A stretch of 10,520 nt of DNA from the NCBI GenBank assembly GCA_905233515.1, contig CAJOEQ010000016.1, forward strand, positions 1 to 10,520, written 5' to 3'. The position numbers were made by a program, and so were the translations under genes. Positions 1-6,266 of the stretch are shown in pieces. Numbering within the stretch: position 1 is the stretch's first letter; the number at the start of each line of letters is the position of its first letter. The notes under the pieces are model-generated. The model saw only the letters and a program-made list of their open reading frames with translations. It ran no database searches and was not told the DNA's origin. The stretch is from an uncultured Synergistales bacterium. Lineage in GTDB: Bacteria > Synergistota > Synergistia > Synergistales > Aminobacteriaceae.

Positions 1-865
1 TGATATTAAATATAGCTCTGTAGAAATCTTGTAAATTTTCCTCGTCGGGATTGCGTAATCGCTGCCATTCAAGCAAATTATTTAATAATTGACCTGATTG
101 ATTAGTGCTCTTTGCTTTAGGAAGATTCATATTTGAGAAAAGCTCCCATATTTCGCGCCACTCATTGAGCATTAAATTTTTAACGAGCAATTTTGCTTTG
201 TCCTGTAACTCGTCATTATTTGCCCAGTTTAGCATATCTTCCCATGAATAACCGAGTGAGGCCTGTAATTCAGCGGTATTTTTTGCAAGATTGCTTAATG
301 AGTCCGACTTCCATTTATTAACAGCTGAACTCAATAAATCATCTTTATCAAGTGAGTCACAAATTTTTTGCAGAGTCTTATCACCGTAAGCCCTCGCAAG
401 CTGTCTTAAATTCGCGAATTCTAAAGCGTTTCTTATATTGTCCCAGAAATCTTGTTCCTGTTGAGTGCTTATAACGGACGCGCCCGGGTCAATATCAAGT
501 GAAAGCCCTGACTCTCGTATTAATCTCGCTGCAAATGAATGAATCGTAGAAATCCAAGACTCAGCAAGACCGTCAAGAATTTCGCGCCTTCTCTCTAAAT
601 TTGTGATTGACTTTGCAGAATCTTTTAATCTATCTTCAATGCGTAATTTCATCTCACCTGCTGCGGCCTCCGTGTAAGTCAGAGTCAAAATGTCGCGCGG
701 TAAAAGTAAATCATCATTCACGATTAATCTAACATAACGCCCTGAAAGCACCCAAGTTTTGCCCGTTCCTGCACCTGCACCGACTGTGATAATTTTTTCG
801 CTGGCATTAATTGCGTCTCGCTGTCCTTTGGGAGTCTCAGGCGAAATAATAAAATTTTCCGGCAT
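1..865 (-). CDS. UvrD/AddA-type ATP-dependent helicase, N-terminal part (partial, continues beyond the left edge)
   Basis: The frame is open from an ATG at 865 to the window edge, giving 288 residues with no stop. It is a superfamily I DNA helicase N-terminus: a Walker A loop GAGAGTGKT at residues 29-37, motif Ia TLTYTEAAAGEMKLRI at 61-75 or so, and WISTIHSFAARLI around 104-116, the TIHSF signature of UvrD/RecB/AddA proteins. In this family the motor unwinds DNA ends during recombinational repair, often together with a nuclease domain or an AddB partner. The nuclease region, if present, lies outside the window, so AddA cannot be separated from a plain UvrD-like helicase. An AAAGGGAAA ribosome binding site precedes the ATG by about 8 bases. 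The gene follows the ferredoxin terminator and so probably has its own promoter. Family assignment is secure, exact name is not. Confidence 0.88.
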   Translation of the reverse strand, partial: MPENFIISPETPKGQRDAINASEKIITVGAGAGTGKTWVLSGRYVRLIVNDDLLLPRDILTLTYTEAAAGEMKLRIEDRLKDSAKSITNLERRREILDGLAESWISTIHSFAARLIRESGLSLDIDPGASVISTQQEQDFWDNIRNALEFANLRQLARAYGDKTLQKICDSLDKDDLLSSAVNKWKSDSLSNLAKNTAELQASLGYSWEDMLNWANNDELQDKAKLLVKNLMLNEWREIWELFSNMNLPKAKSTNQSGQLLNNLLEWQRLRNPDEENLQDFYRAIFNI

Positions 866-896
866 TAAAATATTTTCCCTTTCTTGAATGAATATT

Positions 897-912
897 TTTA
901 TTAATTATCGCA
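897..912 (-). promoter_or_regulatory. Possible extended -10 promoter for the helicase gene
   Basis: Read on the minus strand, TGC followed by GATAAT (hexamer at 904-909, TG at 911-912) lies just after the upstream terminator and about 38 bases before the helicase ATG. There is no convincing -35 box. The position between a terminator and a gene start is the main support, so this is tentative. Confidence 0.3.
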
Positions 913-941
913 TGAATATTGATTTATAAGCGGGTAAAATG

Positions 942-980
942 GGAAAAATAAAACCGACAGAGTAATAAATACTCTATCGG
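942..980 (-). terminator. Rho-independent terminator of the ferredoxin gene
   Basis: On the minus strand CCGATAGAGT (980-971) pairs with ACTCTGTCGG (963-954) across a 7-base loop ATTTATT. This is a 10 bp stem with one T-G wobble. The tail TTTTATTTTT follows directly (953-944). It lies 34 bases past the ferredoxin stop. The plus-strand side lacks a T tract, so termination is directional. It separates the ferredoxin transcript from the helicase gene. Confidence 0.85.
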
Positions 981-1013
981 CCTGTAATTTACAAATTTTA
1001 AATAATTATGTGC

Positions 1014-1163
1014 TTAAAAATTTTTTACTGTGAAATCGCGCTCGCAAGTCCCTGCATCAACGCTTGCTTTACCGTCATTAACAGAAATTGCACTAACCGG
1101 GCAAGCTCCCACGCATGATTCACAACCTACGCACGCATCTTGATTTACTACTGCTTTTGCCAT
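1014..1163 (-). CDS. Small 4Fe-4S ferredoxin with second cluster motif lost (probably a frameshifted or deleted gene)
   Basis: The 49-residue reading frame starts at an ATG behind a strong AGGAGG and begins MAKAVVNQDACVGCESCVG, then ACPVSAIS. That is a complete first cluster motif: C11, C14, C17 and C21-Pro. Clostridial-type electron-carrier ferredoxins are 55-57 residues long and carry a second CxxCxxCxxxCP motif. Here only C40 remains, and the frame ends with an unrelated tail (ERDFTVKNF). One base after the C40 codon, the +1 frame reads S-A-I-S-Q-stop (1042-1025), matching the family's usual C-terminus and the VSAIS of the first half. Removal of about 35 bases in the second motif would explain both. 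The gene has its own promoter and terminator. The product could hold at most one normal cluster, or the gene may be dead or misassembled. Confidence 0.75.
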   Translation of the reverse strand: MAKAVVNQDACVGCESCVGACPVSAISVNDGKASVDAGTCERDFTVKNF

Positions 1164-1241
1164 AATAATGACCTCCTCATGTAAATTCTTGTTTCTAAGA
1201 TCGTTTTTGTCATTAAGCCCCTCTTGCTCTCTGACAGTTGC

Positions 1242-1270
1242 ATTATATCACAATTTTCACGGCCTGCGAA
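1242..1270 (-). promoter_or_regulatory. Promoter of the ferredoxin gene
   Basis: On the minus strand there is a perfect TATAAT (1247-1242) preceded by TGA, forming an extended -10. TTCGCA (1270-1265) sits 17 bases upstream and matches TTGACA at four of six positions. The -35 box lies inside the last codons of hisD. Transcription would begin near 1235, leaving a leader of about 70 bases before the ferredoxin ATG. This makes the ferredoxin an independent unit rather than the last gene of the his operon. Confidence 0.65.
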
Positions 1271-2513
1271 TCACTACACTATTTGCGTGACCTGTGAGTC
1301 CCTCAGAAATAGCAAAATCTTCTATATCCTGTGAGGCTTGATTTAATGCTTCACTAGTGTAATAAATAAATTGCGATTTCTTGATAAAATCATCGACTGA
1401 TAAAGGACTCGAAAATCTAGCAGTTCCCATTGTCGGAAGTGTATGATTTGGCCCAGCGTAGTAATCACCGAGTGCCTCCGGAGAATTTCGCCCTAAAAAT
1501 ATAGATCCTGCATTGCGAATTTTTCCGGCGGTTATCCATTCAAAAGCGTTTTCTACGCATAATTCTAAGTGTTCAGGTGCGATCTTATTCGCGATATTAA
1601 CGGCCTCGTCAAGATTCTTAACAAGAATAATTCTCCCGTTATTATTAATTGACTCGCGGGCTATTTCTTTGCGTTTGAGATTCATTAATTGCATTTCGAT
1701 TTCGTCGGCTACACTTTTTGCGAGACGCTTTGAATTTGTAATTAATATTGCAGTCGCAAGTTTATCGTGTTCAGCTTGTGCCAGCATGTCAGCCGCTAAA
1801 TGAGCAGGATAATTATTTTTGTCGGCAATTATTAAAATTTCGCTCGGTCCCGCTATCATGTCAATAGCAACCCTTCCGAATACTTGACGTTTTGCCTCAG
1901 CTACGTAAATATTTCCGGGCCCTACAATTTTATCAACGCGCTTAATTGATTCAGTCCCGTATGCAAATGCTGCGATTGCTTGAGCCCCTCCCATTTTGAA
2001 AATTTTATCTACACCGGCAATTTGAGAAGCTGCTATAATTTCCGGCTTAATTTCAGGTGGAGTCGCTATATAAATTTCATCACAGCCGGCTATTTTTGCG
2101 GGAATTGCGTTCATTAAGACACTTGACGGATAAGAAGCAGTACCGCCCGGAACATAAAGGCCGACTCTTTCAAGCGGTATAACTTTTTGACCGAGTATAA
2201 CGCCCTCTTTATCTGAATAAATAAATCCCGTTCGGACTTGTTTAGAGTGAAATTCATAAATATTTTTTGCTGCTCGTTTGAGCATGTCAATATATTTGCT
2301 GTCGAGTGAGTTTATAGCGTCTTGGATTTCTGAGTCACTCACTAAAAGCGAGTCAAGTTCTACACCGTCAAATTTTTTTTCGTAGTCAATAACTGCCTTG
2401 TCGCCTTGTTTTATGACGGAGTCAATTATATCACTTACATTTTTGCTCACGTCGGGACTCTGAGTTTTTATGTCATTGCGTGAAAAATTGTTTGAATCAG
2501 TTATCGTTATCAA
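1257..2513 (-). CDS. hisD: Histidinol dehydrogenase
   Basis: This cytoplasmic zinc enzyme performs the last two steps of histidine synthesis, oxidising L-histidinol to L-histidine with two NAD+. The 418 residues match the family's usual length of about 430. Visible signatures are IVGPGNIYVAEAKRQVFG (196-213), AGPSEILIIAD (221-231), the catalytic pair E314-H315 in IAPEHLELC, and the zinc ligands Q246 and H249 (LAQAEHD), D350 (EALGDYYAGPNHT) and H409 (TGHANS). Every catalytic and metal residue is present. The start is TTG at 2513. The preceding in-frame codon is a stop (TAA), and GGAGG lies 11 bases upstream, so no longer start is possible. It lies 21 bases downstream of hisG and is the last gene of the hisZ-hisG-hisD unit. 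I saw no intrinsic terminator after it. Confidence 0.97.
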   Translation of the reverse strand: MITITDSNNFSRNDIKTQSPDVSKNVSDIIDSVIKQGDKAVIDYEKKFDGVELDSLLVSDSEIQDAINSLDSKYIDMLKRAAKNIYEFHSKQVRTGFIYSDKEGVILGQKVIPLERVGLYVPGGTASYPSSVLMNAIPAKIAGCDEIYIATPPEIKPEIIAASQIAGVDKIFKMGGAQAIAAFAYGTESIKRVDKIVGPGNIYVAEAKRQVFGRVAIDMIAGPSEILIIADKNNYPAHLAADMLAQAEHDKLATAILITNSKRLAKSVADEIEMQLMNLKRKEIARESINNNGRIILVKNLDEAVNIANKIAPEHLELCVENAFEWITAGKIRNAGSIFLGRNSPEALGDYYAGPNHTLPTMGTARFSSPLSVDDFIKKSQFIYYTSEALNQASQDIEDFAISEGLTGHANSVVIRRP

Positions 2514-2534
2514 TTATTATTAAGCCTCCTTTAA

Positions 2535-3149
2535 CTAGTTACTGCATAACTTTTTTATAATCTCGTCAATTATTGCACATTTGAATTTATAAGCCGACTT
2601 GTTAGCAATTAGTCTTGCGCTCAAATCAGCAATATAATTAATTACGTGTAAATTATTTTCTCGCAAAGTTGTGCCAGTTTCTACTATATCGACTATAACA
2701 TCAGAGAGTCCCAGCACCGGCGCAAGTTCTAGAGATCCCCGCAAAGTTATAATATCAATCTCGCGTCCCTGACTTGAATAATAATTCTGCGCAATATTCG
2801 GGAATTCAGTAGCGACTCGCAAAATTTTTGACTCATCGTCAATAAAATCATTCTTAGCAGCTACTGCCATGCGGCAAAATCCCGTTTTCAAATCAGCAAG
2901 TTCGTAAACATCAGGACTGCGTTCCAGTAAAATATCTTTGCCAGCACAGCCAATATCAGCCGTCCCTCTCTCTACATAAACAGGAACGTCAAAAGGCTTA
3001 ACCCAGAAGCAGCGCATATCTAAATTTTTATTCTCAAAAACTAATTTGCGATTATTATCAAGAATTCCCGTGAACTCATAGCCGGCCTCTTCAAATAATT
3101 TATATACTCTTACGCCGAGTCTTCCTTTAGGTAACGCTATATTAATCAA
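2535..3149 (-). CDS. hisG: ATP phosphoribosyltransferase catalytic subunit, short form
   Basis: HisG joins ATP and PRPP in the committed step of histidine synthesis. At 204 residues this is the short form (HisG-S), which lacks the C-terminal histidine-sensing domain and needs HisZ for activity and feedback control. The sequence shows the N-terminal ALPKGRLG (5-12), DIGCAGKDIL (65-74) and the PRPP-binding loop DIVETGTTLRENNL (154-167). The start is TTG at 3149 with GGAGG 10 bases upstream. The TTG overlaps the hisZ TGA stop by 4 bases (TTGA), so the two subunits are probably translationally coupled, in keeping with their being assembled into one hetero-octamer. Confidence 0.96.
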   Translation of the reverse strand: MINIALPKGRLGVRVYKLFEEAGYEFTGILDNNRKLVFENKNLDMRCFWVKPFDVPVYVERGTADIGCAGKDILLERSPDVYELADLKTGFCRMAVAAKNDFIDDESKILRVATEFPNIAQNYYSSQGREIDIITLRGSLELAPVLGLSDVIVDIVETGTTLRENNLHVINYIADLSARLIANKSAYKFKCAIIDEIIKKLCSN

Positions 3150-3970
3150 TTTATAACCGCCTCCAGTGAGTCAAGATAAACAGCAAAGCCCATAGCTTGA
3201 GAATATTTATATCCCATTGAGTGCAGCAAATTATCATATTGTCCGCCCGATAAAATACTGTCAGGGACTCCCTCAATGAAACCGCGGAAAATTATCCCAT
3301 TGTAATAATTTAAATTAGTTACTGCTGAGAAGTCTATATTTATTATGTCAGGATAAAAAGTTTTTATTTTCTCGAGTTCAGCCGGTATATTTTCGCCCGT
3401 CATGAGCTTTATAATTTCGTCGGGAGCGTTTAAATCTCTGAGTCCGTGAATATTTTTTCCTGATATACATTTCATAATTGCGCGTTTATTATGAGTTATA
3501 AATTTCGCGATTAATCCAGCATCTGCAATATCTAGAACATAACGCCGTCCGTTCGATAAAATTTGAAGACTCTTTATAGCAAGATCTATAATTTCATGAA
3601 TATTTTTCGAGTCAAGCGCGCCTATAAATTCAATTCCGACCTGTGATAATTCCCTGAAATTATTTGCGTTTTTCGGGACTCTGTAAATTTTCTCGTCATA
3701 AAAAAATTTTTGAACTTGGCCGGGGATTTCTTTAATGTGCTTAATTATCGAAAGTGTTACATCAGGACGCAAAGCCATTAATTTGCCGTTAATGTCCGTG
3801 AAAGTTAAAATTTTGCCAGTCGTCAAGAAATCCTTTTTATCAGCGTAAAAATCATACTCTTCAAATCTGCTCATTCTGTAAAATGAATAGCCGTATTGCC
3901 CGTAAAGCTCTCTTAAATTCAAGGCCGCTATTTCTTCAGGTCTGAGCTGTAAATTTATTTTCTCAAGCAA
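3146..3970 (-). CDS. hisZ: ATP phosphoribosyltransferase regulatory subunit
   Basis: HisZ is a catalytically inactive relative of histidyl-tRNA synthetase that binds short HisG, activates it and carries the histidine feedback site. Class II synthetase features are visible: LMALRPDVTLSIIKHI (64-79), FFYDEKIYRVPK (89-100) with FRELSQVGIEFIGA (105-118) as motif 2, and SGGQYDNLLHSMG (241-253) followed by AMGFAVYLD near the C-terminus. At 274 residues it is much shorter than HisRS (about 420) and lacks an anticodon-binding domain, resembling the compact HisZ of Thermotoga-like type. A short hisG directly downstream confirms HisZ over HisS. The start is TTG at 3970 with AGGAGG 9 bases upstream. It is the first gene of the unit and faces the long divergent intergenic region. 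Confidence 0.93.
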   Translation of the reverse strand: MLEKINLQLRPEEIAALNLRELYGQYGYSFYRMSRFEEYDFYADKKDFLTTGKILTFTDINGKLMALRPDVTLSIIKHIKEIPGQVQKFFYDEKIYRVPKNANNFRELSQVGIEFIGALDSKNIHEIIDLAIKSLQILSNGRRYVLDIADAGLIAKFITHNKRAIMKCISGKNIHGLRDLNAPDEIIKLMTGENIPAELEKIKTFYPDIINIDFSAVTNLNYYNGIIFRGFIEGVPDSILSGGQYDNLLHSMGYKYSQAMGFAVYLDSLEAVIN

Positions 3971-3996
3971 GTATAAAAGCCTCCTTATTTATATTT

Positions 3997-4002
3997 ATTA
4001 TA
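3997..4002 (-). promoter_or_regulatory. Possible -10 box for hisZGD
   Basis: The minus strand reads TATAAT here, about 27 bases before the hisZ start, which leaves just room for the ribosome binding site. No matching -35 hexamer is seen at 16-18 bases. The stretch is so AT-rich that a chance match is likely, so the true promoter may lie further upstream. Confidence 0.25.
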
Positions 4003-4081
4003 TATTTATATCAACAAAATTTTTCTTGATAATAAATTTTTTATACCTGATAATATCATGCTATTTATATTTCATGTGATC

Positions 4082-4285
4082 TGCGACTCTGCACTATATA
4101 TTTTTATTTCGCGTTAACTCAAATATATTTTGCGTGTATAATTCTTGTCTTGCAAAATTTGCGACTCTACACTATATATTTTCATTCGCATAAACTCACG
4201 TAAATTTTTATTTTCTCGTACAATATCGCAAAATATTTCTTATTCCGTAAAATCTGCGACTCTGCACTAAATAAAATCATTCGCA
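4082..4285. repeat. Three-copy intergenic repeat array (31-32 bp element, spacing 78 and 95 bp)
   Basis: Copies lie at 4082-4113, 4160-4190 and 4255-4285. Each begins TGCGACTCT, continues with G or A then CACTA and an A/T-rich centre, and ends in TCGCA (TCGCG in copy 1). The ends form a 5 bp inverted repeat, TGCGA and TCGCA, across 21-22 bases. Copy 1 has one extra T. The sequence between copies is also loosely alike (for example CGTGTATAATTC, CGTACAATATCGC, CGTGTAATAATCGC), so the whole looks like a decayed tandem array of 78-95 bp units. It lies just upstream of the phosphatase-operon promoter and could bind a regulator or simply be a genome-specific intergenic repeat. Its function is unknown. 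Confidence 0.75.
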
Positions 4286-4339
4286 AAAATAAATATTTCT
4301 TGTGTTCGTGTAATAATCGCACATAGTGAAAAACTTACA

Positions 4340-4348
4340 TGCTATAAT
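4340..4348 (+). promoter_or_regulatory. Extended -10 promoter of the phosphatase-to-lpxC operon
   Basis: TGCTATAAT is a perfect extended -10 (TGn plus TATAAT). It lies 67 bases before the TTG start of the first gene and just past the repeat array. No good -35 box is present at the right spacing, which extended -10 promoters tolerate. The predicted leader is about 60 bases and ends in AGGAGG. Confidence 0.5.
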
Positions 4349-4415
4349 TACGTAAAATAAAATCGTTAAGTATAACTACTAAATAAAATAATCAGGTCAG
4401 GAGGAGCTGAAAAAA

Positions 4416-5087
4416 TTGGCAGATAATAATAATACACCTCGTCGCGTGATCCTTGCGCGGCATGGCCAAACCGAATGGAATAAAGAATACCGCTTTCAGG
4501 GTCGGACAAATGTTCAGCTCACAGAAGAGGGGCAAAGGCAGGCTCATTCTTTAGCATTGAGACTTGAGTCTTGGCCGCCTGAAGTCATTTACACAAGCCC
4601 GTTAGATAGAGCTTTATACACAGCAAACGCAATAGGAGAACGCGTAAATATAAAGCCTATAGTTTTAGCAGAACTTCAGGAAATAAATTTTGCAAGCTGG
4701 GAAGGTCAATCAATCGCAGGACTTGAACGGGAACAGCACGAAAATTTTGCAAAATGGCGGGCAGATCCATTTTTTAATCCTCCTGCAGGTGCTGAGACGT
4801 GGGAGCAAATTTATACAAGACTTTCACGCGCTGTAAAAACTTTCTTAGACGGTTCATATAAAAATATTGTCGTTGTCTCTCATGGCGGAATAATGAGAGC
4901 TTTATATGCTGTCTTCACCGGCTTGAATCCTCATAAAGTTTGGAATATGGACGTGTCTAATTGTGCGATTAGCGGCGTTGAAATGCGTAAAGGCCGTCCC
5001 TGTCTTGTATTCTCGAATGATGATTTACACGTAAGAGCAGGCGAGTCAGGCGTAAAAATGCCGGTCTGGGAGGGCGTAACAATATGA
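4416..5087 (+). CDS. Histidine phosphatase family protein (phosphoglycerate mutase-like)
   Basis: This 223-residue protein belongs to the branch-1 histidine phosphatase superfamily, which includes cofactor-dependent phosphoglycerate mutase, CobC/GpmB-type phosphatases and others. The catalytic site is complete: R15-H16-G17 in ILARHGQTEWN (the phosphorylated histidine), R64 in SPLDRA, the acidic LQEINFASWEG (87-97), and H156-G157 in VVSHGGIMRALY. The substrate cannot be told from these motifs. The length is nearer to GpmB/CobC-type phosphatases than to the roughly 250-residue glycolytic mutase. The start is TTG with AGGAGG 11 bases upstream, and no other start fits the N-terminal strand. Its stop overlaps the next gene by ATGA, so the two are likely coupled. 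It opens the rightward operon. Confidence 0.88.
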   Translation: MADNNNTPRRVILARHGQTEWNKEYRFQGRTNVQLTEEGQRQAHSLALRLESWPPEVIYTSPLDRALYTANAIGERVNIKPIVLAELQEINFASWEGQSIAGLEREQHENFAKWRADPFFNPPAGAETWEQIYTRLSRAVKTFLDGSYKNIVVVSHGGIMRALYAVFTGLNPHKVWNMDVSNCAISGVEMRKGRPCLVFSNDDLHVRAGESGVKMPVWEGVTI

Positions 5088-5638
5088 GCCTAGATCCTGA
5101 ACACGAGAAAAATTTATGGCAGCTTTGCACACAGGGTGATATTGATGCTCGTGAAGAATTAATTGTCGCTTATAGGCCGCTTGTCTTCTGGATTGCCGGG
5201 AAGATTCACGTCAATGACAACGAATTAAAGCAGGATATTATTCAAGAAGGCATGTTAGCTCTTATTCGTGCAGTTGATAAATTTGAGCCAGAACGAGAAT
5301 TTAAATTTTCGACATATGCATATCATAAGATTCACGGGCAAATTATAAACATGTTAGAACGCAGCGAGAAAAAAGCCCCCCTTCCTGTTCCTGATGAGTG
5401 GCTTGTTATAGCCGAAGAAAATGACTTAGACAGTGATAATAATGATGAGTGGCTTGACGTTGCTCAGAGTATCAAGAAACTTGACGGAAAAGAGGCCGAA
5501 ATTGTTTCAGCATTATTTTTCGAGGGCAAAAAGCCTAAAGATGTAGCAATGGAGAAAAAATTAGATGTCAGCCATGTTTATAGATTGAGACGTGCAGCAA
5601 TAGCAAAAATTCGGGGCTGGCTGGGTCTCGCGCAATAA
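5084..5638 (+). CDS. Small sigma-70 family RNA polymerase sigma factor
   Basis: The 184-residue protein has sigma region 2 at about 20-92 (EELIVAYRPLVFWIAGKI, DIIQEGMLALIRAVDKFEPE, FKFSTYAYHKIHGQI, the core-binding and -10-reading helices) and region 4 at about 135-180, a helix-turn-helix (KPKDVAMEKKLDVSHVYRLR). Region 3 is absent. An acidic linker with runs of D, N and E (107-125) joins the two. The region 2 sequence is closer to the FliA/SigB/SigH-type alternative factors than to housekeeping sigma. The target promoters are unknown. It starts with ATG inside the ATGA overlap with the phosphatase, with GGGAGGG just upstream, and is followed 19 bases later by a membrane protein. Its place at the head of an outer-membrane biogenesis operon suggests, without proof, a role in envelope-related expression. 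Confidence 0.88.
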   Translation: MSLDPEHEKNLWQLCTQGDIDAREELIVAYRPLVFWIAGKIHVNDNELKQDIIQEGMLALIRAVDKFEPEREFKFSTYAYHKIHGQIINMLERSEKKAPLPVPDEWLVIAEENDLDSDNNDEWLDVAQSIKKLDGKEAEIVSALFFEGKKPKDVAMEKKLDVSHVYRLRRAAIAKIRGWLGLAQ

Positions 5639-5657
5639 TAAAGGAGTGTAAAATTTT

Positions 5658-6224
5658 TTGAGACATGCAGTAGTAGATAAAAGAGTTGCGGGAATTGTCC
5701 GATGGCTTGAGCGTTTGAAAAGTTCATACAGTCAGGGGGCTATGGAAATTGCTTTAATGGATGCTGAATGCGCCCGTGCAGATTTGGAGGTTTTACGCCA
5801 AGACGTTTTTACAAAATGTTCGGGAGTCAAAATTAACCCGTTCACAAAATTTTTTGAGCTTTTTTCGCGCGTTTTATTTCTCGCATTATTAATCGTGTTA
5901 TTCTCGGTTGCGCCTATTTCAAGAGAATTGACTCCTGTATTGCCTGAAATAAATCAAGACTCAAATAAAATAGTCCTCGCTGAACCGGTTATAATAATTC
6001 GTGAGGATTCACCCGCTGAAATCGAGAAAAAACCCGCACCCGTTAAGAAAGCAAAACGACTCGCAAATAAGCCCGTTAAAGAAGAAGCAGCAATAAAGCC
6101 CGCACCTGTTAATCAAGTTCAGGCAGTTAATAAAAAAGTTCCGTATGATCAAGTTTTTACGTTAATGCAGACGGGAGAAAGAGCTTTAAAAGGTAACAAG
6201 ACTGTAATTATAAATAATAAATAA
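5658..6224 (+). CDS. Single-pass membrane protein with Lys/Pro/Ala-rich tail, unknown function
   Basis: I do not recognise this 188-residue protein. It has a soluble N-terminal part of about 67 residues, including likely helices (VRWLERLKSSYSQGAMEIAL), one hydrophobic segment around 70-86 (RVLFLALLIVLFSVAP), and a C-terminal part with a Lys/Pro/Ala-rich stretch at 124-158 (KKPAPVKKAKRLANKPVKEE). This resembles the extended periplasmic linkers of TonB-like proteins, but no TonB C-terminal domain follows. The positive-inside rule is ambiguous because both flanks are basic. The start is TTG at 5658 with AAGGAG 11 bases upstream. An internal ATG at residue 29 is less likely. Coming directly after the sigma gene, it could be a membrane-bound partner such as an anti-sigma factor, but no zinc-binding HxxxCxxC motif is present. 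Confidence 0.75.
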   Translation: MRHAVVDKRVAGIVRWLERLKSSYSQGAMEIALMDAECARADLEVLRQDVFTKCSGVKINPFTKFFELFSRVLFLALLIVLFSVAPISRELTPVLPEINQDSNKIVLAEPVIIIREDSPAEIEKKPAPVKKAKRLANKPVKEEAAIKPAPVNQVQAVNKKVPYDQVFTLMQTGERALKGNKTVIINNK

Positions 6225-6266
6225 ATTAATCACATAAAATCGAGAAGGGGAGAATCAAATTTAACT

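Larger units (their letters stand above)
3971..4415. other. AT-rich divergent intergenic region between hisZ and the phosphatase operon
   Basis: This 445 bp gap holds no credible gene. From left to right it has: the hisZ ribosome binding site (AGGAGG on the minus strand, about 3980-3985); an AT-rich stretch with a possible minus-strand TATAAT at 3997-4002; an interrupted palindrome TGATAATATCA at 4048-4058; the three-copy repeat array at 4082-4285; a plus-strand extended -10 at 4340-4348; and AGGAGG at 4399-4404 for the phosphatase. I looked for a T-box or histidine leader peptide before hisZ and found neither the conserved T-box bulge sequence nor a run of His codons. Confidence 0.7.

Noticed and set aside
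1513..1803. 96-residue open frame on the plus strand
   Set aside because: It lies antisense within hisD, whose coding frame is conserved throughout; composition is that of a shadow frame.
3146..3970. Histidyl-tRNA synthetase (hisS) instead of hisZ
   Set aside because: The protein is only 274 residues, has no anticodon-binding domain, and is directly coupled to a short-form hisG.
3971..4082. T-box riboswitch or histidine leader peptide upstream of hisZ
   Set aside because: No conserved T-box antiterminator sequence, no terminator hairpin and no short frame rich in His codons on the minus strand.
4082..4285. CRISPR-like array from three similar repeats
   Set aside because: Only three copies, the ends are conserved but the interior drifts, spacers differ in length (46 and 64 bases) and resemble one another, and there are no cas genes.
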